From positions 44,956 to 108,955 of the forward strand of contig NZ_RHOO01000007.1 in NCBI RefSeq assembly GCF_003946555.1: a stretch of DNA of 64,000 bases, given 5' to 3'. This DNA is from Companilactobacillus hulinensis (GTDB taxonomy: Bacteria > Bacillota > Bacilli > Lactobacillales > Lactobacillaceae). Position numbers and translations under genes: made by a program. The notes beneath the pieces were generated by a model, which was not told where the DNA came from, did not search any database, and saw only the letters and a program-made list of their open reading frames with translations. Shown one piece after another: positions 34,554 to 43,007 of this stretch; position 1 is the first letter of the stretch; each line of letters starts with the position of its first letter.

Positions 34554-35674
34554 TAGCTCTCCCATTCTTCTTCAGAGAAATCATTATCTTGACTATCATC
34601 AATTGATGTCTCGTCAGAATCTTCATTTACTTCAACATTTTTTCTAACTAGCAAAGTTGCTCCTGTGATAAATGCTGAACCTACAGCAATACCAAGAATA
34701 TATACTGGCCAGTTATTAACAGCAAACCAACCATAGAATCCACTAATAGGTGCTTTATTAACAGCGCCTAAACCAACAGCAATCGCACTACCTAAGGCAG
34801 AACCAATAACGTTAATAGGAATAATCTTTAATGGTGATTCTAGTGCAAATGGAATGGCACCTTCACTAACACCGATAAGTCCCATAACAAATGATGCTTT
34901 ACCAGCTTCATTCAATTCTGGACTGAATTTTTGTTTTTGAATCATTGTAGCTAATCCCAAACCAATAGGTGGGATAATAATAGCAACTTGTGCAGCAGTA
35001 TTTGGATCGTAAACACCACTTGTTAATAGAGCCATGGCTGTTGTAACAGCGGCTTTGTTAACTGGTCCACCTAAGTCAAATCCGACCATTCCACCAACGA
35101 TAGCAGCTAACAATACTCTGTTAACACCAGTCATTGACTTCAACCAACTTGCTAAACCTGCATTCAATGCAGCGAATGGTGCACCTATGACATACTGTAT
35201 CAATATTAATGTGACTAACGAACCTAAAACTGGAACTAAGAACACTGGAACAACAGATTTCATTGCTTCTGGCAAATGGATATGATCAAACATGAATTTT
35301 GCTGAATAACCAGCAATCAAACCTGAAGCTAATGCACCCAAGAATCCGGCATTCATGTTAGCAACAAGAACACCAGCTACCATACCTGGTGCAATACCAC
35401 CTTTATCTGCAATAGAATAGGCGATAAATCCAGAAATAATTGGGAACATTAACCCTAGTGCAAGACCACCCCAACCATCATCTGTATGTAAGAATTGAAT
35501 AATTACGTTAGAACTGCTTGCCCATTTTTCATCCCAAATATTTGAGATTCCAAATGCTGAAGCACCGATTCTAGAAATTGCCATTAGAACAGCACCAGCA
35601 ATAACAACTGGAATCATGTACGAAATACCGGTCATAATATGCTTTTCAAGATTTTTCCACATAGACTTGTTCAT
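34553..35674 (-). CDS. PTS EIIC, fructose family (second cassette)
   Basis: This 373-aa membrane transporter is a paralogue of the EIIC at 21.3 kb. It shares GPVNKAAVTTA and EGAIPFALESPLKIIP and ends in an extra acidic tail (about 25 residues rich in D/E/S) that the first copy lacks. GGAGGG precedes the ATG. It ends in the TAATG overlap with the mannosidase gene. Confidence 0.9.
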   Translation of the reverse strand: MNKSMWKNLEKHIMTGISYMIPVVIAGAVLMAISRIGASAFGISNIWDEKWASSSNVIIQFLHTDDGWGGLALGLMFPIISGFIAYSIADKGGIAPGMVAGVLVANMNAGFLGALASGLIAGYSAKFMFDHIHLPEAMKSVVPVFLVPVLGSLVTLILIQYVIGAPFAALNAGLASWLKSMTGVNRVLLAAIVGGMVGFDLGGPVNKAAVTTAMALLTSGVYDPNTAAQVAIIIPPIGLGLATMIQKQKFSPELNEAGKASFVMGLIGVSEGAIPFALESPLKIIPINVIGSALGSAIAVGLGAVNKAPISGFYGWFAVNNWPVYILGIAVGSAFITGATLLVRKNVEVNEDSDETSIDDSQDNDFSEEEWES

Positions 35675-35696
35675 AATATTTCCCTCCTAAAACAAT

Positions 35697-36020
35697 TTAG
35701 TTAGAACTATCAGCTAATGCCAAAGCATCATTGATAACTTTTTTGGCATCTTTAATTGGATCACTAACATTGATATCTAGAATCTTCTTACCATCAAACC
35801 TTTCGGCATCTCTTACTTTTGTATCAGTAGCAAAAATAACAGCTTCCCCAATTTGAACATCTTTTTCATTTAATCTGTTACCAATGCCAGTAGCACCCTG
35901 TGTTTCAACTTTAATTAATACATCCATTGATTTTGCAGCTTTTCTAAGTGCCTTTTCAGCCATATATGTATGTGCAATTCCTGTTGCACAAGCTGTAACT
36001 GCGATTAATTTTCTTTTCAT
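35697..36020 (-). CDS. PTS EIIB, fructose family (second cassette)
   Basis: This 107-aa carrier has the active Cys in VTACATGIAHTYMAEKAL. It overlaps the EIIA gene by 4 nt (ATGA), giving coupled translation, and is the counterpart of the EIIB at 22.3 kb. Confidence 0.92.
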   Translation of the reverse strand: MKRKLIAVTACATGIAHTYMAEKALRKAAKSMDVLIKVETQGATGIGNRLNEKDVQIGEAVIFATDTKVRDAERFDGKKILDINVSDPIKDAKKVINDALALADSSN

Positions 36021-36484
36021 TGTTCAACTATCTCCTTATTCTTAAAAATATTAATAATGTCATCTTTAGTAGTAGCTTTGTCTAAAGCTTCAATTACATC
36101 ATCGTCCATTAAACTTTGAGCTAATAACGACAGTAACTTCAAATGTTCGTTTGATGCGGATTCAGCTGGAATAGATAACATAAAGATAATGGAAACATCC
36201 TTACCATCGAGTGCATTCCATTTTACCGGTTTGCTTAACTTAGCAAATGCAACAGATGATTCTTTTACTGATTTGGACTTACCATGTGGAATGGCAATTC
36301 CTCCACCAATACCAGTAGTTCCTGTTTTTTCACGTTCAAGTACTGAATCTACATAATCATCAACATTGTCGATCACTCCTGTTTTTAAAAACATTCCTGC
36401 CATATCTTTAATAACAGCTAATTGATCATCTTCTTTAATGTCAAAACTCATTTGGTCTTTATTCAATAATTCTAAAATCTTCAT
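36017..36484 (-). CDS. PTS EIIA, fructose family (second cassette)
   Basis: This 155-aa EIIA has its active His in GIAIPHGKSKSV. I prefer ATG 36484, 9 nt after GAGAGG; the ATG at 36493 touches the ribosome site. It lies just after the regulator stop, mirroring the first cassette's gene order. Confidence 0.88.
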   Translation of the reverse strand: MKILELLNKDQMSFDIKEDDQLAVIKDMAGMFLKTGVIDNVDDYVDSVLEREKTGTTGIGGGIAIPHGKSKSVKESSVAFAKLSKPVKWNALDGKDVSIIFMLSIPAESASNEHLKLLSLLAQSLMDDDVIEALDKATTKDDIINIFKNKEIVEQ

Positions 36485-36489
36485 AATCT

Positions 36490-38406
36490 TCATCCTCTCA
36501 ATAATTCAAAAATTTCATCCACATTGTCACTTTGTACAATCTTCTTAATTAATTTTTTATCGCTTAGAATATCCCAAAACCTGTCATAAATTTGATCCAA
36601 CTCACTTTGTTTTAAATTATCTTTTAACGCTATAAAGAAGATCAAATTAACTTTTTGAGTACCCCACACGATTGCTTCATTAGTCTTTAATACTGCAATG
36701 TGTGAAGTGTTAACAAATTTAGGATTTGCATGCGGTGTTGCCAAATTATCAAAAGATGTAAATGACAACTGCTCTCTTTTAATAGCACTTAGTTCAGCAT
36801 TAGGTTTCAGTATTTTTTGAGATTCAAGATGATTACAAAGTATTTTGATAGATTCTTGCCAATCATTCGTATCTCTTAACAAAATATTGTCTCTCGAAAT
36901 CAGTTTTAAAAACGGCTGTTTCTCAATCAAATTACTTTTCAAATTTCCTTCAACGATTCCAATCTTATTTTTCAAATCTTCGGTTGAAGTAACAGGACTA
37001 ACATATATGATTGGTTTGTCATTCTGTGGTAATTCAATTGTGCTAATAATCAACTCAATATTCTTCAAACTTGCCTTTAAGTACTTCTCATATGAATAAA
37101 TCGATACAATTTTTAATTCCGGAAAATCATTTTTGATTCTAGCGGCTAATAACTGGGACGTACCAAGTCCGGTACTACAAACAATGATGATTCTAAAAGA
37201 ATCCCTATCTGATCTATTTCTTTCTAGAAATGCTTCAAAATGTAGTGCCAAATATGCAGTTTCATCATCATTTATTTTCAATCCATAATGATTCTCATAA
37301 CTCTCTTTCAAATGAACAGCCATCTCATATGCATTAGAGTATTTCTGCATTATCTCTTTGGTGTAAGGATTATTTATCGATATACCCAGTCTCCATCTAT
37401 TCATGGCTGAATTTATATGCAACAAAAGTCCTTGATACAATTGCTTATCAAACACTCCTGTCTTTAAATAATCGAGTAGCAAATTATCATCGTTTAGCTT
37501 TGAAGGAACTTTATTAAATTTCTTTTCGCCGGCAGCCACGAGATGCAACTGCAAATAATAAATCTCCTCTTTTGGAAACTTGATATTTAGTGTCGATTCA
37601 AGAAGATTGATAAGTTCTTGTGACTCACTGGAATATGCCTTTGCCGATCCCCACTTGCCACTAGTTACAAACTTTCCTTTTCTTACACGTTCAATAGCAA
37701 TTAACAAGTGAACTAATAAAGATTGATATTCATAGTCATTCAGTATCATTTCCTTATCACTAATGAACCTCCTCAAAATCTCATCCACCGTGGTGATTAA
37801 TTCCTGAGAAATTGAAAAACTACTGTCAGTTAAAATACTTAACTTTTGATTTGAAAATGTTGAAAATCCTTTTTTGAAGAATTGCTTCTCAATCAATCTG
37901 GTTAGCAACTTTCTTCTGTGATTCTCATCAATATCGAATCGAATACCTTTTCCCAATTTTCTCTGTAAGTGAACACCTAAAGGTTTGATTTTTAATTCAA
38001 CGTTATCGATATCTTCTGAAATAGTTTGACGGTTCACATAATACTTATCTGCCAAATCTTGAAGCGTTAGATAACTATCAGAATTCAATAATTGACTGAA
38101 CACCAACTCTCTTCTTGTTTCATCATCTAGATACTGATTGTTATTCTTAAGTTCAATATTAGTCAGAACTTTTAACAAATCAGAATCTTTACCCTCCAGA
38201 TAAACCCCAATTCGAGGTTTCTTAATCAACTGAACATCAAATTTCTTAAAAAATGGCTTTAAATTAGATAAATCAGAATAAATTGTCTTAGTCGAAACTT
38301 TCAGTCGATTGGATAATTCATGTGCATTTAAAGGAGGAAGATCAGATTTTTTTTCGTTTCCAACTAGTATTAAAACTAATTGAATCTGTCTTTTGTTCAA
38401 ATTCAT
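36490..38406 (-). CDS. PRD-containing BglG/MtlR-type regulator (second cassette)
   Basis: This 638-aa regulator has two N-terminal HTH domains (about 5-60 and 100-150), two PRDs (about 200-400), an EIIB-like domain with the Cys in IIVCSTGLGTSQLL, and an EIIA-like C-terminus with the His in LATPHANPK. It starts at an ATG with GGAGG 7 nt upstream, which makes it a good guide for the uncertain start of its paralogue at 23-25 kb. It heads the second mannoside cassette and probably activates it. Confidence 0.88.
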   Translation of the reverse strand: MNLNKRQIQLVLILVGNEKKSDLPPLNAHELSNRLKVSTKTIYSDLSNLKPFFKKFDVQLIKKPRIGVYLEGKDSDLLKVLTNIELKNNNQYLDDETRRELVFSQLLNSDSYLTLQDLADKYYVNRQTISEDIDNVELKIKPLGVHLQRKLGKGIRFDIDENHRRKLLTRLIEKQFFKKGFSTFSNQKLSILTDSSFSISQELITTVDEILRRFISDKEMILNDYEYQSLLVHLLIAIERVRKGKFVTSGKWGSAKAYSSESQELINLLESTLNIKFPKEEIYYLQLHLVAAGEKKFNKVPSKLNDDNLLLDYLKTGVFDKQLYQGLLLHINSAMNRWRLGISINNPYTKEIMQKYSNAYEMAVHLKESYENHYGLKINDDETAYLALHFEAFLERNRSDRDSFRIIIVCSTGLGTSQLLAARIKNDFPELKIVSIYSYEKYLKASLKNIELIISTIELPQNDKPIIYVSPVTSTEDLKNKIGIVEGNLKSNLIEKQPFLKLISRDNILLRDTNDWQESIKILCNHLESQKILKPNAELSAIKREQLSFTSFDNLATPHANPKFVNTSHIAVLKTNEAIVWGTQKVNLIFFIALKDNLKQSELDQIYDRFWDILSDKKLIKKIVQSDNVDEIFELLRG

Positions 38407-38437
38407 ATCCTAACCTCCAAATAGAATATAGCATCTA

Positions 38438-38451
38438 AGTAAGCGCTATCA
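38438..38451 (-). promoter_or_regulatory. Probable CcpA cre site, second mannoside cassette
   Basis: The minus strand reads TGATAGCGCTTACT, 13 of 14 positions of TGWAARCGYTWNCW. It lies 32 bp upstream of the regulator start. Confidence 0.6.
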
Positions 38452-38463
38452 AATATGTTTAAC

Positions 38464-38481
38464 TTCCACATTAATGTGGAA
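38464..38481. promoter_or_regulatory. Perfect 18-bp palindrome upstream of second PRD regulator
   Basis: TTCCACATT and its exact complement lie about 60 bp upstream of the regulator start. This is a candidate activator-binding site for the PRD regulator. Confidence 0.55.
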
Positions 38482-38594
38482 CTTCCTGTTTAGTAAATAA
38501 TTTTGATTACTCAATCATATCAAAAGCAACAACCTTATCTATGTTAAACTAGTACTAACAGCAATAAACAAAAACAAACAGGGCGATAAACAAT

Positions 38595-39074
38595 ATGAAA
38601 TATACATACAAAATGAAAGCATCACAAGAAGCTGTCTATCAAGCACTTATGCGTGAGCAACTTCATTATTTTCAACAATTCATCCCTGGTCTAAAGAAAC
38701 TCAGACCCAGAGTTGAAATTAGTAAGACTTTGCAAACTAAGCAAAGTAAGAAACCTGTCCAAACTACGATCAAGGTATCTGAAATCAGACAACCTGATCT
38801 ATATGTTCAAGAAGCTGACAGTGCCAACGGCTACATCGTTCAAACTTTCAACGTTGTAAAAACTGGTGACACTTCAGAACTTGTATATTCTGAAGACATG
38901 TACACGACTAAGGGTGGTGCCAAGCGGGGTTATGGTCTATTCACTCCTCTTTACAAACACTCATTCAATTCTGCATGTAAGAAACGTGGCGCATATTTAG
39001 ATAAGGTTGCGCTTGACCGTTTCACCGCTGATGAAAAATCAAATACTGATAAAAATATTAAAACTAAGATATAG
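38595..39074 (+). CDS. DUF3284-like protein
   Basis: This 159-aa cytosolic protein resembles the DUF3284 family, small proteins often found near PTS genes in lactobacilli. Its N-terminus (KYTYKMKASQEAVYQAL) and a GYGLFTPLYKHSFNSAC stretch fit that group, which may have a START/SRPBCC-like fold. AGGGCG precedes the ATG. It is divergent from the second mannoside cassette. The function is unknown. Confidence 0.65.
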   Translation: MKYTYKMKASQEAVYQALMREQLHYFQQFIPGLKKLRPRVEISKTLQTKQSKKPVQTTIKVSEIRQPDLYVQEADSANGYIVQTFNVVKTGDTSELVYSEDMYTTKGGAKRGYGLFTPLYKHSFNSACKKRGAYLDKVALDRFTADEKSNTDKNIKTKI

Positions 39075-39151
39075 CATTTGAAATCAATATCACATACCAC
39101 AGAGTACATTTTTGGTGTATGGTAAATCACTTACAAATCCTAGATATTACG

Positions 39152-39196
39152 AAGCATTACTTATAACCTGATAAAGTCTAATAAGTAATGCTTTTA
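39152..39196 (+). terminator. Terminator-like hairpin after DUF3284 gene
   Basis: AAGCATTACTTAT and ATAAGTAATGCTT form a perfect 13-bp stem with a short T run. Confidence 0.65.
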
Positions 39197-39247
39197 TAAA
39201 CCTTTAAATAATAGATCTCATATGCCCAACTTTTAGAGGAGGATTTA

Positions 39248-39967
39248 ATGACAGTCGTGCTTATTTGGCTACCGATTATAATATCTGCATTCGCATTAAC
39301 AATTAGTTACTTAGCATATCGTTCAACAAAATCTAAAATAAAAGTGCGGATCCCAGACACAGCAACGATATTTCCAAGTGGAGCTGCCTACTTATATATT
39401 GATGAAAATTCTATTTTCCCTATTGGACCTGGAGTCCATACAACTATTGAATTCATTAATTATGGCGACAAAGATATAAGTTACTTTGATCTAGATATTT
39501 TAAATAAAGCCGGTGAATATTCTTGAATAGTTACTAGATCATCAATATCTCAACTAATTGACAAACCTACTAAAAATATAAACATGATTACTCAAGACGG
39601 AATCGAACCACAAAAAATCCCATCAGATTCTTTCGAAATAATTCCCGCCCACACATATAAGAAAATTGATATTTTAATACTTAATGTGCCTTCAAGTGCA
39701 ACTGATATTCCTATAATCTTTCAATTATCTAAAACTCCCAATATTATATTTCGATTAAAGACCTTTATAAATTCACCTACTGGTAAGAAAATAAAAGTAT
39801 CTGGAACTAATAACCTTGAAAGCTATCCTGAATTTGTTGAATTTCCTATATTCAAAGAGAATCTCGACAAAATTGATAAGAAAATGCGCTCAAAAATCGA
39901 CAAAGTACACAATAATCTCAGAAACCACGGTACTCCCTTTGATAAAATCAAATACAACAAATACTAA
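39248..39967 (+). pseudogene. Membrane-anchored hypothetical protein interrupted by in-frame TGA
   Basis: The reading frame is continuous from ATG 39248 (GAGGAGG site) to TAA 39965-39967 except for one TGA at 39524-39526. The parts before (92 codons) and after (146 codons) are in the same frame, and the second part is open for 48 nt before its first ATG, so this was one gene of about 239 aa. A TGG-to-TGA change would explain it. The first 22 residues form a membrane helix (VLIWLPIIISAFALTISYLAY), the rest looks extracytoplasmic or peripheral and ends with a basic helix. I do not recognise the family. Confidence 0.75.
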
Positions 39968-40039
39968 AGATTAGGCTTACCATTTGTTTTTCTTTACACC
40001 AATTCAAATACTTGATAGAATTAATATAGAAATAAGAAA

Positions 40040-40117
40040 TAGTCGGTATGGAGACGTTAAACCCATGTCCAGTTCAAAGGGGAGACTTTATATATAAAGC
40101 CTCCCACTTTTTTTATT
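40040..40117 (+). ncRNA. Candidate small RNA ending in a strong terminator
   Basis: The intergenic segment has no reading frame of note and ends in GGGAG-CTTTATA/TATAAAG-CTCCC (40080-40105) followed by TTTTTTT. The upstream GTCGGTATGGAGACG stretch and the lack of any gene ending within 70 bp suggest a short independent transcript. It could also be a long-spaced terminator of the broken gene. Confidence 0.4.
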
Positions 40118-40133
40118 TAGGAATGAAAAATAC

Positions 40134-40760
40134 ATGACAACCAATAATGTTAGTTTTGAGGATAAAGTTCCTAATATAATTATTCAATCTGCTAGAAAAT
40201 ATAATAATGTTTTCCAAGACTGGGAATATCTAATTTACTCTAGTAATACTGTTTTACGGCCGTACTATATTGTGTCTGGTAAAAATCGAAATTTCTTTCA
40301 CTTAACAGGATTAAAATCCAATCTATTTCCAAATCAATTTTATAAAAAAGCCTTACAAGGTACATTGAATAAATCTGATTTCAATATTCCAAACAAAGGA
40401 AATGTTAGAAGAAAATTAAAATCATTGGAAATATTTCCAGACATGTTTCTACCCAAATGGAACAGTAAAAACTTGATAATAACTGAAGAATATGAAAAAA
40501 ATAATATTCATTGTCAATTGGCCACAACGGACGGCAAAGCCATTCTGGGCTTTACTGATGATAATAATTTTCTTGTACCAAGAACAATTTTAAAAGGAAA
40601 TATTACTAATCAACGATTGTGCACTGTTGATGCCATCTTTGCTAGGCATAAGAACTCCATGCTATTTACCGACTTTATTTGGGGAAATCTTCAAGATTGT
40701 AATACAAATGACGACTTAGATATTCTTGTTGGTATCAACAAGATGATTATAAGGGTATAA
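40134..40760 (+). CDS. Hypothetical protein, possibly PBECR-type nuclease domain
   Basis: This 208-aa cytosolic protein has no signal or membrane segment. The stretch RNFFHLTGLKSNLFPNQFY resembles the core of phage-associated Barnase-EndoU-ColicinE5/RelE-like (PBECR) domains, but I am not certain. The ATG lies 10 nt after TTAGGA and 20 bp after a strong terminator. A bidirectional terminator follows it. AT-rich codon use and unknown neighbours suggest an acquired gene. Confidence 0.55.
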   Translation: MTTNNVSFEDKVPNIIIQSARKYNNVFQDWEYLIYSSNTVLRPYYIVSGKNRNFFHLTGLKSNLFPNQFYKKALQGTLNKSDFNIPNKGNVRRKLKSLEIFPDMFLPKWNSKNLIITEEYEKNNIHCQLATTDGKAILGFTDDNNFLVPRTILKGNITNQRLCTVDAIFARHKNSMLFTDFIWGNLQDCNTNDDLDILVGINKMIIRV

Positions 40761-40801
40761 AAAAATGTTCAATCAACTTTAAAAGTTGATTGAACATTTT
40801 T
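40761..40801. terminator. Bidirectional terminator, hypothetical gene and lacE
   Basis: Near-perfect arms AAAAATGTTCAATCAACTTT and the complement form a long stem between converging genes. Confidence 0.92.
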
Positions 40802-40813
40802 ATTTTCTAAAAA

Positions 40814-42616
40814 TTAATTTGTACTTGTAGCAGTATCTGAATCAGAATCGTCATTCTTCTTCAAATTCTCCATAACAAAGTCCAAAGCCTTCTTAGAATC
40901 ACGAGTCAAAGCAATGTATTGTTGACCCTTTGTAGCAACTAATTGAATGCCTAAACGATCTGTATCGGCCTTCAAATCATCATAATATGTTCTAACTTGT
41001 GGAGCCAAAACAACTAAGTCAAAGTTTGGAAGAATATCGTGATGTGAACCATAAGCTCCGGCACTAGCCATAATAGGAACATTATATTGTTTAGCACCGT
41101 CTGTTAAAGCGTTAGCTAATTGTTCACTTGTACCACCACCGGCACAAAGGACAAGAACTCTAACTTGATGATCTAATTTCATAAAGTCTGATGAATCTGA
41201 ATCTGTTGAAGCTGGTGTATCTGTAGCTTTTGTATCATTTGACTTTGTATCTGTTGTAGCTGCTTCTGGAGCGGCAACGGCTGCACCTGCTGTAGCACCG
41301 GCAAGTTCAACACCGTCTGTAGCTGTAGCGTCATCTTCTGCATCAACTGCTGCTTCTTGTTTAACCAATGAAGCATCATAAGCTCTACAGAATGGTAGGT
41401 AAATCAATGTATCTAGTGTCAATAGAAGTACCATCAATAGTAATGAGATTGGTTGGAAGTTAGTATCGAAGAATGCACCGATAGGACCAGGCAATGCCCA
41501 TGACAAGATATATAAGAATCCATGCATACCCAAAACATCAATAAAGAATTTACCAATTAAGACGTTCACAACTGGAGCTAGAACGAATGGGATGAAGAAG
41601 TATGGGTTCAAGATAATAGGAGCACCGAACAATAGAGGTTCGTTAACGGCAAACATTACAGGAATAAATGATGCTTTACCAATAGCCTTCAATTGTTTAG
41701 ATTTCATTAAGAACATGAAGATAAATGGAACAACGAATGTAGCACCAGTACCACCAAGTTCACCAATATAATTACCGAAGTTTTCTGTTAGTGAGTGGAA
41801 TGGGAAGTGGCCAGCTTTTAGTAATGCCAAGTTAGCTGTTGTGTTACCGTAAAGTGCAGCTGTGATAGCTGGCTTTACAACTGAAGGTCCGTGAATACCC
41901 ATGAACCAGAACAAAGGAATAAGGAACCAGATAATTGCCATACCAACATAACTCTCAGCACCTTTGAACAATGGTGCGATCAATGTAGCAATGATCTCTG
42001 AGAATGGAACGTTCAACCATGCACGTGCGGCAACATCAATGAGACCCATGGCAATGATTGAGAATGAGAATGGGAAGATATCACGGAAGGCTTGTGAAAT
42101 GGCACCAGGTACTTCCTTAGGCATCTTAATAGTAATATCTTTTTCAACACAGTACTTGTAAATAGCAACTGACAAGAATGCTGATACGAAGGCTGAAAGA
42201 ATACCTTTTGTACCAAAGTAGTCGCCAATGAAGGCACCGGATTTAGTTTGACCAATAGCCAATAGCATGAATCCAGCCATTGAAGCCATTTGTGTAGAAG
42301 TAGCATTAATGAAACGGCTACCCTTAATACGTTGGTTCATAGAACCTGTTAAGGCTCTAGCGGTCGTACCTGCAACATAGAATCCAACGAATCCCATGGT
42401 GTAATTGTAGATCTTATTGAACCAGTCATTCAAACCAACAGGTAGAGTGACATGGAACAATGGTGGAATAGACGTTAACATGATGAAAACAGATGAGAAC
42501 AAGATAATTGGCATTGCTGCTAAGAATCCGTCCTTGATAGCCATCAAATAAATATTCTTTGAAATCTTATCAAAGAACTTTTGATGCTTTTCCAACTTAT
42601 CAATGATAAATTGCAT
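40814..42616 (-). CDS. lacE: Lactose-specific PTS EIICB
   Basis: This 600-aa transporter has an N-terminal EIIC domain (about 1-435, with NEPLLFGAPIILNPYFF), an Ala/Thr/Asp-rich linker of about 65 residues, and a C-terminal EIIB domain with the active Cys in LVLCAGGGTSEQLA. It imports lactose as lactose 6-phosphate with LacF. I choose ATG 42616 after AGGGGTG; the frame continues to 42709 but that stretch has no ribosome site and lies in the structured leader. It is separated from lacG by a RAT/terminator switch and one copy of the repeat element. Confidence 0.92.
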   Translation of the reverse strand: MQFIIDKLEKHQKFFDKISKNIYLMAIKDGFLAAMPIILFSSVFIMLTSIPPLFHVTLPVGLNDWFNKIYNYTMGFVGFYVAGTTARALTGSMNQRIKGSRFINATSTQMASMAGFMLLAIGQTKSGAFIGDYFGTKGILSAFVSAFLSVAIYKYCVEKDITIKMPKEVPGAISQAFRDIFPFSFSIIAMGLIDVAARAWLNVPFSEIIATLIAPLFKGAESYVGMAIIWFLIPLFWFMGIHGPSVVKPAITAALYGNTTANLALLKAGHFPFHSLTENFGNYIGELGGTGATFVVPFIFMFLMKSKQLKAIGKASFIPVMFAVNEPLLFGAPIILNPYFFIPFVLAPVVNVLIGKFFIDVLGMHGFLYILSWALPGPIGAFFDTNFQPISLLLMVLLLTLDTLIYLPFCRAYDASLVKQEAAVDAEDDATATDGVELAGATAGAAVAAPEAATTDTKSNDTKATDTPASTDSDSSDFMKLDHQVRVLVLCAGGGTSEQLANALTDGAKQYNVPIMASAGAYGSHHDILPNFDLVVLAPQVRTYYDDLKADTDRLGIQLVATKGQQYIALTRDSKKALDFVMENLKKNDDSDSDTATSTN

Positions 42617-42770
42617 GACATACACCCCTTTTGTATTTTTAGCTCGTGGGTCATCAGAATAATAATTTCGTAAAAACAAGCTGATATATGAAACCCCGTG
42701 ATGATCCACCGCGCCTAACGACTACATCAGAAGTTCTGGTGCATTCGCTAGACGTGGTAGCGGTTACATT

Positions 42771-42893
42771 AAACGAGTTACAAAAGCCAGATTTCTGCGC
42801 CTACTACGGATAACACATTCGTCTCTTCGAGTCGATTCCGTTATCCTAGGTAGTGCTCAAAATCTCCCGGCTTTTCCCACTCTTTCCAGCTCA
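42771..42893 (-). ncRNA. Structured RNA element, copy 3, in the lacE leader
   Basis: On the minus strand this matches the tandem elements at 51.5 kb: AGAGTGGGAAAAG, then GCC-GGG-AGATTT, GAGCACTACCTAGGATAAC, a variable apical loop, GTTATCCGTAGTAGGCG, AAATCTGGCTTTTGTAACTCGTTT. Stem a pairs AAAAGCC (42869-42875) with GGCTTTT (42782-42788) and stem b AGATTT (42860-42865) with AAATCT (42789-42794). A GGG bulge sits between them on the 5' side only. Confidence 0.75.
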
Positions 42894-42991
42894 TAAAAAA
42901 ATGACCGCGAACGGAGGATACAGTAAGGCATATAGTTGTGCCCTACCGATATCCAACGCCGCGGTCATGCCTAATTTAATAGTAACAATCC
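42894..42991 (-). promoter_or_regulatory. RAT antiterminator site and terminator before lacE
   Basis: The minus strand carries GGATTGTTACTATTAAATTAGGCATGACC (42963-42991), identical to the site before lacT. A hairpin follows whose ends ATGACCGCG and CGCGGTCAT pair, then TTTTTTT. LacT binding to the RAT would block the terminator, so lacE has its own switch. Confidence 0.88.
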
Positions 42992-43007
42992 ACGTCTATT
43001 GAATTTT

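Noticed and set aside
39524..39526. Selenocysteine or programmed readthrough at TGA
   Set aside because: No hairpin after the codon and no reason for Sec in this protein; nonsense mutation is simpler.
42617..42709. N-terminal extension of LacE (31 codons)
   Set aside because: The stretch has no ribosome site and lies in the leader, while the ATG at 42616 has AGGGGTG and matches the family N-terminus.
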